Below are positions 56,787-64,000 of a DNA stretch of 64,000 nt, one piece after another (the first letter of the stretch is position 1; each line of letters opens with the position of its first letter). Under the pieces are notes generated by a model. It made no database searches, was not told the origin of the DNA, and saw only the letters and a program-made list of their open reading frames with translations. The position numbers were made by a program, and so were the translations under genes. Origin of the DNA: Streptomyces sp. NA02950 (GTDB taxonomy: Bacteria; Actinomycetota; Actinomycetes; Streptomycetales; Streptomycetaceae); contig NZ_CP054916.1 of NCBI RefSeq assembly GCF_013364155.1, positions 9,082,001-9,146,000 on the forward strand. The letters run 5' to 3'.

Positions 56787-57781
56787 CCAAGGGATACGGT
56801 TCCTTCCGCCACGGGAGCGCCGCGTGGACGGGCCGGCTGCGACGGCGGCCGCCACGCCCGCCCGCCGTCGCTGTGGCCCGGGCGCTTGTGGCCGATGCCG
56901 AGACGGGACATGCATCGTCTTCTTCATCACATCGCACTCCTGGTGCCACCGGCTCGGAATCCTGCTGCATGAACTCGCCCACGTGGCTTTTGGCGCATTA
57001 GCCGGCCTGTTGTTCTCGCACTCGTAGATGTCCGAAGAGCGTCCGCTCGATTTTCCCATCTACTATTCCGGCCATCCTGCGGTCATCGCACTCACGGCGG
57101 TCACCGGCGTGGACTGCTGCTCGTCGCCGGGCTCACGGTCCCGAACCGGCCCCAGACACACGGACGGTGGCGTCTTGGCGGGCGTTCTCCAACCTGCCCC
57201 TCCACTTTGACCTCGCGGTCCGTCGGACCGCGGAGGGACACGGCCGGAACAGCGGTCGGGCGAGTGAGAAACCCGACGCCACGGTCCAAGCCGCTCAGCT
57301 GCCTGAAACAGTATGCCGCTGGCACCGGGGTGTCACGTCCTCCCGGACTCCGCCGGCACCCTCGATGAGCACAGCGTCCGGGGCGGTGGCAGCATCGACA
57401 CCGAACTGGCCTGGTGGATCCGGGTGGTCGGGGCCGCGAGCCGGCGCTCCCCTCCAGTGCGCAGATGCGGGTGGACAGGTCCAGCTCCTGTGCGAGGCGG
57501 GGCTCTTCCTGCCGGTCCTGCCCAACGCCGACCGGCCACCTGCGGTCCCGTGTCTCACGATGGGGAACGGCGGATCGCGCCCCGTGGGTGATGAATCGGC
57601 GGCATGTCATCGCATGACGGCCGCTTCCGGCGTCCTGCCGGATCGGTGCCCACAGCCGCTTGCAGCAACCACCGATCCACGCTCCATGAGGTAACCTCGG
57701 AGCCGAACAGGTCAGGAGTATCTGCTCCACATTGCCGGGTGACGCCACGCTTGTTGAGGACGTCGCAAGGGAGGCGCGACG
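56787..57781. other. About 1 kb with no supported gene
   Basis: Only debris-like frames were found. On the minus strand near 57410-57350 DAVLIEGAGG resembles the P-loop-enzyme motif of dethiobiotin synthetases, but neighbouring frames do not continue the family, so no call is made. Confidence 0.45.
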
Positions 57782-58516
57782 ATGGGTGACGGGCAAGGGA
57801 AAACGTTCGCCCAGGTCCTCGAAGAACTCTGCCAGAACCCGGACCACCGCCGCGAGCGTTACACCAACACCGAACTCACCCAGCTCATCTGCGATCGCGG
57901 TGGGTATATCACCGACGGCTATATCTCCCACTTGCGCAAGGGGCACCGGGACAACCCGACCCTGCAGACCCTGGAGGACCTGGCGGCAGCCCTCCAGGTG
58001 TGCCCGGCCGTCTTCGTGGGCGGCCGGAAGGAACGCTCGGGTGACGAAAGTCCCCGCCGGTCGTTTCCCGCCAGGTTGCGTCGGCTGTTCGACAGGGTCC
58101 ATCCGCCGGGGCGCGGGCCCTTCACGCCAGAGGAGACCGCCAAGTCGATCAGCCAGGACGGCAGTTACGGCACCATTTCATCCAGCTACATCCGTGAGCT
58201 GCTGAATCCTCCGGCGGGTTCGCTCCCCAATCCCCGCCTCAGGCATGTCATCGCTCTGGCAGACCATTTCGGCCTCGCCGACGAGAATGGCCCGCAGGCC
58301 GCTTATTTCCTTGATGACGACCTGGCTGCTGCCATCGATGTCGAACTTGATGACTTCGTCGCCCTCAGAGATGCGGGTGTCATCGAGTTCGTCGCCAGAA
58401 TGGCCGAGGAAGCGCCCCAATGGACGCCGCAGAGGCGCCGCCAGGCCACAGACGCCATTCTGGAGGCCATCGGATCGGGACACATTTCCTGGGTGTTCCC
58501 GATCAAGGAGAAGTAG
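57782..58516 (+). CDS. XRE-family regulator with two HTH units
   Basis: A 244-residue paralogue of the protein at 37836 with the same layout: RYTNTELTQLICDRGGYITD with GYISHLRKGHRDNPTLQTLE, then FTPEETAKSI with SSSYIRELLNPPAGSLPNPR, and the helical tail VALRDAGVIEFVARMAEEAP. The second unit resembles a degenerate HTH. ATG 57782 follows GGGAGGCG. An inverted N-terminal fragment of a third copy lies 2 kb upstream. Confidence 0.78.
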   Translation: MGDGQGKTFAQVLEELCQNPDHRRERYTNTELTQLICDRGGYITDGYISHLRKGHRDNPTLQTLEDLAAALQVCPAVFVGGRKERSGDESPRRSFPARLRRLFDRVHPPGRGPFTPEETAKSISQDGSYGTISSSYIRELLNPPAGSLPNPRLRHVIALADHFGLADENGPQAAYFLDDDLAAAIDVELDDFVALRDAGVIEFVARMAEEAPQWTPQRRRQATDAILEAIGSGHISWVFPIKEK

Positions 58517-59006
58517 CTGCGGTCAGCGGCAGCCCGGGCCGGGTGGCGAAGCGCAGAGGCGGAAGCGAGGGGGGAGGCGGGGCGGCCCGGCGAGACGTGG
58601 CCCAACTGCCGCCATCTGTCAGCTGTGTTGGCCGTCACACCAGCGTGCTCTACTCTTGTGGAGAAGGCTAAGAAAAGCTCGAGTCATCTGTAGAGTGAAC
58701 CTGCGGGTGGTCGGGCTCCACATGCGGCCCTCCTGATGGCGGGTGGACCGACGAAGCGTTCGGGCACGGTGATCCCGGCCGATTGCGGGTCCACGCCGAC
58801 CGCTCCCCGCTCCAGGTCCTGGCCCCGGTGGCACCGTCGGGTCAGGGTCGGCGCGACGTACGCGTCATACCGCCTCGGAGGCCGGGAGCCGGGGGATCTT
58901 GGCTCCCGCGGAAGGCCATGGAGGTGGGTGCCGGCCGCCCTGGGACTTCGTGCGACGCAAGCGTCCTTGAGCGGCATACGGATGATGCCGAGAGACGGGT
59001 GATGGT
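58517..59006. other. Intergenic, no gene supported
   Basis: About 490 bases. An AT-richer patch around 58625-58700 (CTCTACTCTTGTGGAGAAGG) stands out and may include promoter elements, but nothing can be assigned. Confidence 0.4.
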
Positions 59007-60209
59007 GTGGTGGATCGGTATGGCAGCGCGTTAGACCCCGGCAGCCGCCGGGCCCCGGTCCCGACGATGTGGCTCGCCGTACTGGCCGGGCCGATGGCCT
59101 TCGGTATCGCGGGACCGGCGCTCATCCTCGACGACGTGGCGCGGGACCTCGATGTCCCGGCAGAAGCGGCGACCTGGGCGGTGACGGCCTTCGGCTGGGG
59201 GCTCTCGGTCGGGACGCCGCTGATGGCCGGTCTGCTCGGCCATCGGGGCATGCGCGCCGCGCTGACCGCCTGCGGCCTGCTCGTACTGGCCGGCGCGACG
59301 CTCCTCGCCGCCATACCCGCGCTGCCTTTCCTCGTGCTCGGCAGCGCGCTGCAGGCGCTCGGTATCGCGGGTCTGACCGCGACCGCCATGAACCTCGCCG
59401 ACTCCGCGCGCAGGATGGGGGTGGTGACCGCCGCGCTGGCCGTGGTCGGCTCGACGGCACCGCTGGTGGGATCGCTCGTGAGCGACAAGCTGTCCTGGCA
59501 GGTGGCCTTTGCCCTCCCCCTGCTCAGTGTGATGGCCGTGCCCGCTGTCATCCTGAGGGGGCATCAGCTCCCGCCCTCCGACGACCGGTTCGACCGGGTC
59601 GGGGCCGTGCTTCTGACGGCGCTGGTCACGGCGTTGGTCTCCGTCCCCCACTGGCCCGTCGTCGCGGGTGTCTGTGCCGCCATCACCGCCGCGAAGCTGT
59701 GGAGCCACCTTCGCGTGCGCGAAGCGGGGTTTGTGCCCGCTGTCCTGGTGCGCACGCCCGCGTTCCTCACCGCCGCGGGGCTCGCCTTCTCCCTTGCCGT
59801 GATCAACTTCGGCATGGTGTACGCGGTTCCCCGGCAGCTGGCCCGGTACACCGACTGGACGACCAGCCAGATCGGAGTGGCCGTGGTCTGGCCGATGCTG
59901 CTCGGGGGCCTGCTCTCCTGGTTCGTCGTGGCCGCCTCCGCCCGGGCGCCCCGGGCCGTGACCACCGCGCTCGTCGTCATGGGTGTCGTGGCAGCCTTGA
60001 CGGCGGCCATCAGCGTCTGGGCGTCGGTCCTCCTGGGGGCCCAGGCCCTCGCGTCGATCGCGGCGGCATCGGGCCAGGGTGTGTTCGCGGTGCGTGCCAC
60101 CTCAGCGGTCCCCGGGGGCCACCGGCCGGCGGCGATCGGTCTGTTCAACCTCTCCTACCTCCTCGGCGTGGCCTTCGGGCCGGCCCTTGTATCGGTCCTG
60201 TACGTCTGA
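59007..60209 (+). CDS. MFS transporter
   Basis: A 400-residue integral membrane protein with about twelve hydrophobic helices. The first half has AVTAFGWGLSVGTPLMAGLLG and GHRGMRAALTACGLLVLAGA, the cytoplasmic loop 2-3 pattern of drug:H+ antiporters; the second half ends FNLSYLLGVAFGPALVSVLYV. It probably exports a small molecule or drug. The start is GTG 59007, with GTG 59010 as an alternative. Confidence 0.83.
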   Translation: MVDRYGSALDPGSRRAPVPTMWLAVLAGPMAFGIAGPALILDDVARDLDVPAEAATWAVTAFGWGLSVGTPLMAGLLGHRGMRAALTACGLLVLAGATLLAAIPALPFLVLGSALQALGIAGLTATAMNLADSARRMGVVTAALAVVGSTAPLVGSLVSDKLSWQVAFALPLLSVMAVPAVILRGHQLPPSDDRFDRVGAVLLTALVTALVSVPHWPVVAGVCAAITAAKLWSHLRVREAGFVPAVLVRTPAFLTAAGLAFSLAVINFGMVYAVPRQLARYTDWTTSQIGVAVVWPMLLGGLLSWFVVAASARAPRAVTTALVVMGVVAALTAAISVWASVLLGAQALASIAAASGQGVFAVRATSAVPGGHRPAAIGLFNLSYLLGVAFGPALVSVLYV

Positions 60210-60360
60210 CGGGTCGGCCGTCGGACGCCGGAACTCCCGCGCGGGCGTGCCGGGAAGCCGCCTGGACGCCGCCGCCGGGCCTGCGACGAGAGATGCGCGG
60301 CTTCCCGAGCCGAGCCCCATTCAGCCAGAGCGGTGGAGAGCCGCAGAAAGGGTAACCAGG

Positions 60361-62322
60361 GTGGAACAGAGGACCCTGACAGGAGCGGATGCCTGTGCCG
60401 TACTGGAGCTGCTGGCGAGCAGGGCTCCGGCGGACCACTTCGAGTCGCTCGTCGCGAGAGCGCGGGCGGCCGGTGCCTCCGGCGCGGAGCTGGCCGCGCT
60501 GGAGCGGTCCCGGCGGCTGGGCCTGCACCTTCATATGGAGAGGGAGCGGTGGCGGCAGCGCGAGGCGAGTCTGACCGCGCTGATCGAGACCGCGCGAGAT
60601 CTCGCCAGGGCGGGAGACCTGGACACCCTCCTCCACCTCGTCACCCGCCGGGCACGGCACCTGCTCGGCGCCGACCTGTCATTCGTCAGTCTCCGGGTCG
60701 GGAGGGAGGACCGGCTGCGGGTCACGGCGTCCGACGGGCACACCTCCCGGCGCAACCTGGGGCTGGAACTGCCCGACAGCGGCGGGCTCGCCAACGGCGT
60801 GCTGGCCAGTGCCTCCCCCTTGTGGACCGCCGACTACCTGGCCGACGGGCGCTTCCCGCACAACGACCGCCTCGACGCGGTGGTCAGGGACGAGGGAGTA
60901 TGCGCGCTCATGGCCGTGCCGCTGGGGCCTGGAGAGGACCCGGTGGGAATCCTCTACGTCTCCGACCGCACGGTGCGGCACTTCAGCGCGGATGAGCTGT
61001 CCCTGATGAGCTCCCTCGCCGAGCTCGCCGCGGCGGCCGTCGAGACGGTCGCCCAACTGGAGCGGGGCGCCGCCGACGTGGCGGCGCTGGAGCAGGCAGA
61101 CTCCCGCCGTGGTGCCGAACTGCGCAGGCTGAGCGAGCTGACCGACCTCCACGACCGGCTGATCGGGCAGGTGCTCGGCGGCGGTGGCCTCCAGGCGGTG
61201 GCCGAGGAGGCCGGCCGGGGCCTGGGCTGTCCGCTGGGGGTGTACGGGCCCGACGGCACCGTTCTCGCCGCCGGAGAAGAGCCGGCGACGGACGGGACCG
61301 CCGTGACGGTGGCCACGATGGACGCCTACGCGTCCCGCGGGCCGACGGAACTGGACAACGGTGCCTGGGCGACGCCCCTCCTGGCGGGCGAGGAACACCT
61401 CGGTACGCTGCTCGCGTACCCCGACCGGCCCTTCACCGACCACGGCCGGCGGCTCCTGGGCGGAGCCGCCCGGGCGATGGCGGCCGGGCTGCTGGTGCAG
61501 CGGGGCAGGGCTGTCGACGTCGGAGAACAGCAGGCATGCGACGAGCTGCTCGACGACCTGCTGGCCGGCACCAAGCGGTCGGCACGGCAGCTGGGCAAGC
61601 GGGCCTGCCGGCTCGGCGTCAACCTCGACGACCCCCACGTCGTGGTGGTCGCGTGCCCCGAGGGAGAGACCCACGGCAGGGAAGTCGTCTGGGCCGATCT
61701 GTACGTTCACCGGGTGGGCGGGATCAAGAGCGCGCACGACGGCCGGACCGTGTTGTTGCTGCCCGGCACGGACCCGAGTGCCGTCGCCCGTGCGGTGCTC
61801 AAGGAACTCGCCCCGCTGTTGAAGGACGTGGTGACGGTGAGCGCCGCGGGCCCGGTGCCGGACGCGGGCGCGGTCCACCACGCGTACCTGGAGGCGCGGC
61901 GCTGCCTGTCCGCGATGACCGCGTTGGGGCTCACCGGGCGCGCCGCCGCCGCTGGTGAACTGGGCTTCCTCGGACTCCTGCTCTCAGGGAACCACGACGT
62001 CGAGGGCTTCATCGAATCCACCGTCCGTCCCGTGATCGACTACGACCGGCAGCACTTCACTGACCTCACGCGCACCCTGGAGGTCTACTTCAGCGCGGGC
62101 ACCAGCCCGACCCAGACCGCCAAGATGCTGTACGTACACCCCAACACCGTCGCCCGACGCCTCAGGCGGATCAGCGAACTGCTCGGCCCCGAGTGGCAGC
62201 AGCCCGACCGGGCCCTGGAGATCCAGGTGGCGCTCCGGCTCTCCCGGATGCGGCACGCCCTGCGCGACGACAAGCGGGAGGTGCTGTCGCCGGCCTGGGC
62301 TCCCCAGGGCCAGGGCGCGTAG
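60361..62322 (+). CDS. GAF-domain PucR-type transcriptional regulator
   Basis: A 653-residue protein starting at GTG 60361 after AGAAAGGG. It has an N-terminal helical region with LERSRRLGLHLHMERERWRQ, a GAF domain (about residues 75-220, SLTALIETARDLARAGDLDT to LAELAAAAVET), a second sensor-like region (about 260-380) and a C-terminal PucR HTH (about 573-605, LEVYFSAGTSPTQTAKMLYVHPNTVARRL). It is downstream of the MFS gene and may regulate it or a catabolic route. Confidence 0.83.
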   Translation: MEQRTLTGADACAVLELLASRAPADHFESLVARARAAGASGAELAALERSRRLGLHLHMERERWRQREASLTALIETARDLARAGDLDTLLHLVTRRARHLLGADLSFVSLRVGREDRLRVTASDGHTSRRNLGLELPDSGGLANGVLASASPLWTADYLADGRFPHNDRLDAVVRDEGVCALMAVPLGPGEDPVGILYVSDRTVRHFSADELSLMSSLAELAAAAVETVAQLERGAADVAALEQADSRRGAELRRLSELTDLHDRLIGQVLGGGGLQAVAEEAGRGLGCPLGVYGPDGTVLAAGEEPATDGTAVTVATMDAYASRGPTELDNGAWATPLLAGEEHLGTLLAYPDRPFTDHGRRLLGGAARAMAAGLLVQRGRAVDVGEQQACDELLDDLLAGTKRSARQLGKRACRLGVNLDDPHVVVVACPEGETHGREVVWADLYVHRVGGIKSAHDGRTVLLLPGTDPSAVARAVLKELAPLLKDVVTVSAAGPVPDAGAVHHAYLEARRCLSAMTALGLTGRAAAAGELGFLGLLLSGNHDVEGFIESTVRPVIDYDRQHFTDLTRTLEVYFSAGTSPTQTAKMLYVHPNTVARRLRRISELLGPEWQQPDRALEIQVALRLSRMRHALRDDKREVLSPAWAPQGQGA

Positions 62323-62350
62323 GTCCTGTCCGGGCGACCGAACAGGACCT
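62321..62350. terminator. Bidirectional hairpin terminator
   Basis: AGGTCCTGT (62321-62329) and ACAGGACCT (62342-62350) form a perfect 9-bp stem with a 12-base loop in the gap between two convergent genes. Confidence 0.75.
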
Positions 62351-62353
62351 GGC

Positions 62354-63568
62354 TCAGCAGCAGGCATGACGCTGGGTGGTGCCGGTCAGCGTTGCGATGG
62401 CGTGGGCGGCCGAGGCCAGCGTGACGTGCCGGTGCCAGCCGATGTACGAGCGACCGGTGTAGTCCCGCATCCCCACCCGGTCCGAGATCTCGGCGAAGTC
62501 ACGGTCCACCCGGTGAACCAGCGTGGTCAGCCGCAGCAGGTCGGCGGGCGAGGCGTGCATCAGATCCGTCAGCCACAACTCGGCCGGCCATGGGCAGCCG
62601 TGCTCTCCTGTCCCCAGCAGGAGCAGCTCCTCCCGGGCCGCGCCCCGCCCCAAGCGCCCCGGGTGCGAGGCCATGGTGACGCGAGCGGTCGCGGCCAGGA
62701 CGGTGTGGACGGCTTCCGCCGGGCGGCCGAGGCCGTGCCAGGGCACGGGACGCCTCCTGTTCCCGGCCAAGTTCATGATCTGGTGGGCCGACAGGGCCTC
62801 GTCCCGGTCCGGCAGGGCGGGGTCGGTCATCCTCAGCCGGACGCTGCTGTTGATCCTCACCAGCAGCGGCACGTGCGCGGCGCGGAACCTGCGGACGGCG
62901 GACACCGCCCCTGCCTCGCGTGCGTCCAGCACGACCGGCCGGACCGGCAGGTCCCAGCTCCGCGTCATGCCCAAGTACGCCTCGACCGCGCAGTCCTCCA
63001 GCGACTCGGGGACGAGTTCGTCCGGGATCGACGCCCGGCTGCGCCGCGTAAGGTCCGCCAGCCACGCGTCGGAAAGCTGGAGCCGCCAGTTGACCGGATC
63101 GCTTCGGGCCATCGAGGCGGCCCAGACCCCAACTGCCTGCTGTGCGTTGAGGCTCTGCCCGAGCGCGGGGAAAAAGCGCCTGTCCACCCCCACCGAGTTC
63201 TCACCGGCCTTCGGGATGACCATGGGGCGTACCACCCACGCCTGCGGAGGCGCGGCCCTCACCAGGTACTGGGCCAGCGCCCGGCGAACCGGGGTCCAGT
63301 CCCAGGTGGAGCTGGACACGAAGTGATGCAGGCTCTGTTCGGTGGCCTGGCCGCCGATCAGCGCTGCGATGTTCCTCACCGACTTGCGGCCCTCGGTCCC
63401 CAAAAGCCCCCGCACATATTCCGCGGCCCTCCGCCGCTGGTCCCTGCGGGGCAGCGATGCGAAGAGCGTCGAGCAGAGTTCGTCGAGGACGACATCGCCG
63501 ATGCCGGGCGGCCGCCAGGCTTTTGCGTCACCTGAGAGGTCCTCCGTGGACAGGGCGACACCGCTCAT
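62354..63568 (-). CDS. IS701-like transposase with degraded active site
   Basis: A 404-residue DDE-fold protein resembling Streptomyces IS701 transposases: VRNIAALIGGQATEQSLHHF with VSSSTWDWTPVRR, GVDRRFFPALGQSLNAQQAV, PVVLDAREAG (second Asp kept) and FAEISDRVGMRDYTGRSYIG with WHRHVTL (Glu kept). The first catalytic Asp normally lies in WVVDDTGFPK; here the segment is WVVRPMVIPK (residues 111-120), so Asp-Asp is Arg-Pro. No terminal repeats were seen. It may be a decayed element or a domesticated protein. Confidence 0.8.
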   Translation of the reverse strand: MSGVALSTEDLSGDAKAWRPPGIGDVVLDELCSTLFASLPRRDQRRRAAEYVRGLLGTEGRKSVRNIAALIGGQATEQSLHHFVSSSTWDWTPVRRALAQYLVRAAPPQAWVVRPMVIPKAGENSVGVDRRFFPALGQSLNAQQAVGVWAASMARSDPVNWRLQLSDAWLADLTRRSRASIPDELVPESLEDCAVEAYLGMTRSWDLPVRPVVLDAREAGAVSAVRRFRAAHVPLLVRINSSVRLRMTDPALPDRDEALSAHQIMNLAGNRRRPVPWHGLGRPAEAVHTVLAATARVTMASHPGRLGRGAAREELLLLGTGEHGCPWPAELWLTDLMHASPADLLRLTTLVHRVDRDFAEISDRVGMRDYTGRSYIGWHRHVTLASAAHAIATLTGTTQRHACC

Positions 63569-64000
63569 CGTCTTCCATCCCCATCATCCGGTTCGGTTCG
63601 GACGTTCAGCGCTGGACAGCGACGATGGGGGAAGTGGAACGTGCCTGCCCAGGTGCACAGGACACACCGATACATCAGAAGCCGGTGGCTCACCCACCAC
63701 TCCGGTCGTCCTTCGTGCGCCGATTACCTTGCGTCATGGACGCCTATGGAGTGCCGGGACGTCCGCGCAAGTGATCCGTTACGCACGACATGACGGAGTA
63801 GGGCCGCCGCCTTTGGTGGCAATGGGGCATCACGGCAGGCTCGGTAGCGCCAGACCACCGGAAATCCCGAGGAAGGCAGCCCCGTATGCTTCATGTCGCC
63901 GTCATTTCCTCTCCGGGCACGTGTCGTGTGCGCCGGCTCATCGCGTCGGTATTCCTGCCGCCTCCCCCTGACACCTCTTCCGTGCTCCGGGGATGCCGCG
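63569..64000. other. Right edge of the window, no gene supported
   Basis: The 432 bases after the IS701-like gene (upstream of its start) contain no frame with family features and no ribosome site of note. Confidence 0.45.

Noticed and set aside
56928..57027. HELAH motif suggesting a metalloprotease
   Set aside because: The frame is short, stops soon after, and lacks the rest of any peptidase domain.
57300..57560. Possible bioD fragment (DAVLIEGAGG on the minus strand)
   Set aside because: Only one short motif matches, and neighbouring frames do not continue the family; chance cannot be excluded.

Overview
The window is high-GC DNA with GC-ending codons, GTG and TTG starts, many GTGA/ATGA stop-start overlaps and protein families typical of streptomycetes (SARP regulator, SpoIIE phosphatase, modular type I PKS, tandem-HTH XRE regulators, HelD-like debris). 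It reads as a Streptomyces or close relative, probably an accessory or arm region because mobile-element debris and broken genes are frequent. No rRNA, tRNA or CRISPR was seen.

Region 1 (1-14.1 kb) is a trans-4-hydroxy-L-proline catabolic locus. It holds an oligopeptide/opine-type binding lipoprotein (running off the left edge), a Xaa-Pro peptidase, a three-part D-hydroxyproline dehydrogenase, the DapA-like deaminase, a two-cysteine 4-hydroxyproline epimerase, an alpha-ketoglutarate-semialdehyde dehydrogenase and a GntR/FCD regulator. A recurring operator-like motif precedes the divergent, internal and regulator promoters. After a truncated IS200/IS605 (TnpB) element come a prolyl-aminopeptidase-like hydrolase and a secreted M6 metalloprotease, so the whole block looks built for using collagen-like peptides.

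Region 2 (14.3-26.8 kb) is mixed. It contains a GNAT, a TetR with a divergent NAD(P)-binding/PPOX/haloalkane dehalogenase operon, a GAF-PAS-SpoIIE phosphatase, and a peroxide-type operon (tyrosine-coordinated haem protein, OhrR, an aldehyde dehydrogenase with its catalytic Glu replaced by Lys). A TetR pseudogene with several frameshifts follows.

Region 3 (26.8-35.3 kb) is a lasso-peptide cluster: AfsR/SARP regulator, ABC exporter (D), leader peptidase (B2), RRE/PqqD protein (B1), cyclase (C) and an unlabelled 42-codon precursor gene (A). An IS110 remnant sits between B1 and C, and a decayed Tn3 transposase lies upstream of A. Three GTCCA repeats spaced 11 bp apart precede A and fit SARP control.

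Region 4 (37.8-56 kb) is a small aryl-primed polyketide cluster: XRE regulator, stand-alone aryl-AMP ligase, PKS1 (ACP-KS-AT-DH-KR-ACP), PKS2 (KS-AT-ACP-TE), a carboxymuconolactone-decarboxylase-family protein, an ATPase regulator that lacks its HTH, then a quinolinate synthase (nadA) and a LOG-type phosphoribohydrolase. A 129-bp structured element with compensatory changes precedes both the ligase operon and the nadA operon. The gene set suggests, without proving it, a pyridine-carboxylate (nicotinate-like) starter unit.

Region 5 (56-64 kb) holds an RsbW-like kinase, a second tandem-HTH XRE regulator, an MFS transporter, a GAF/PucR regulator and an IS701-like transposase that appears to have lost its first catalytic Asp.
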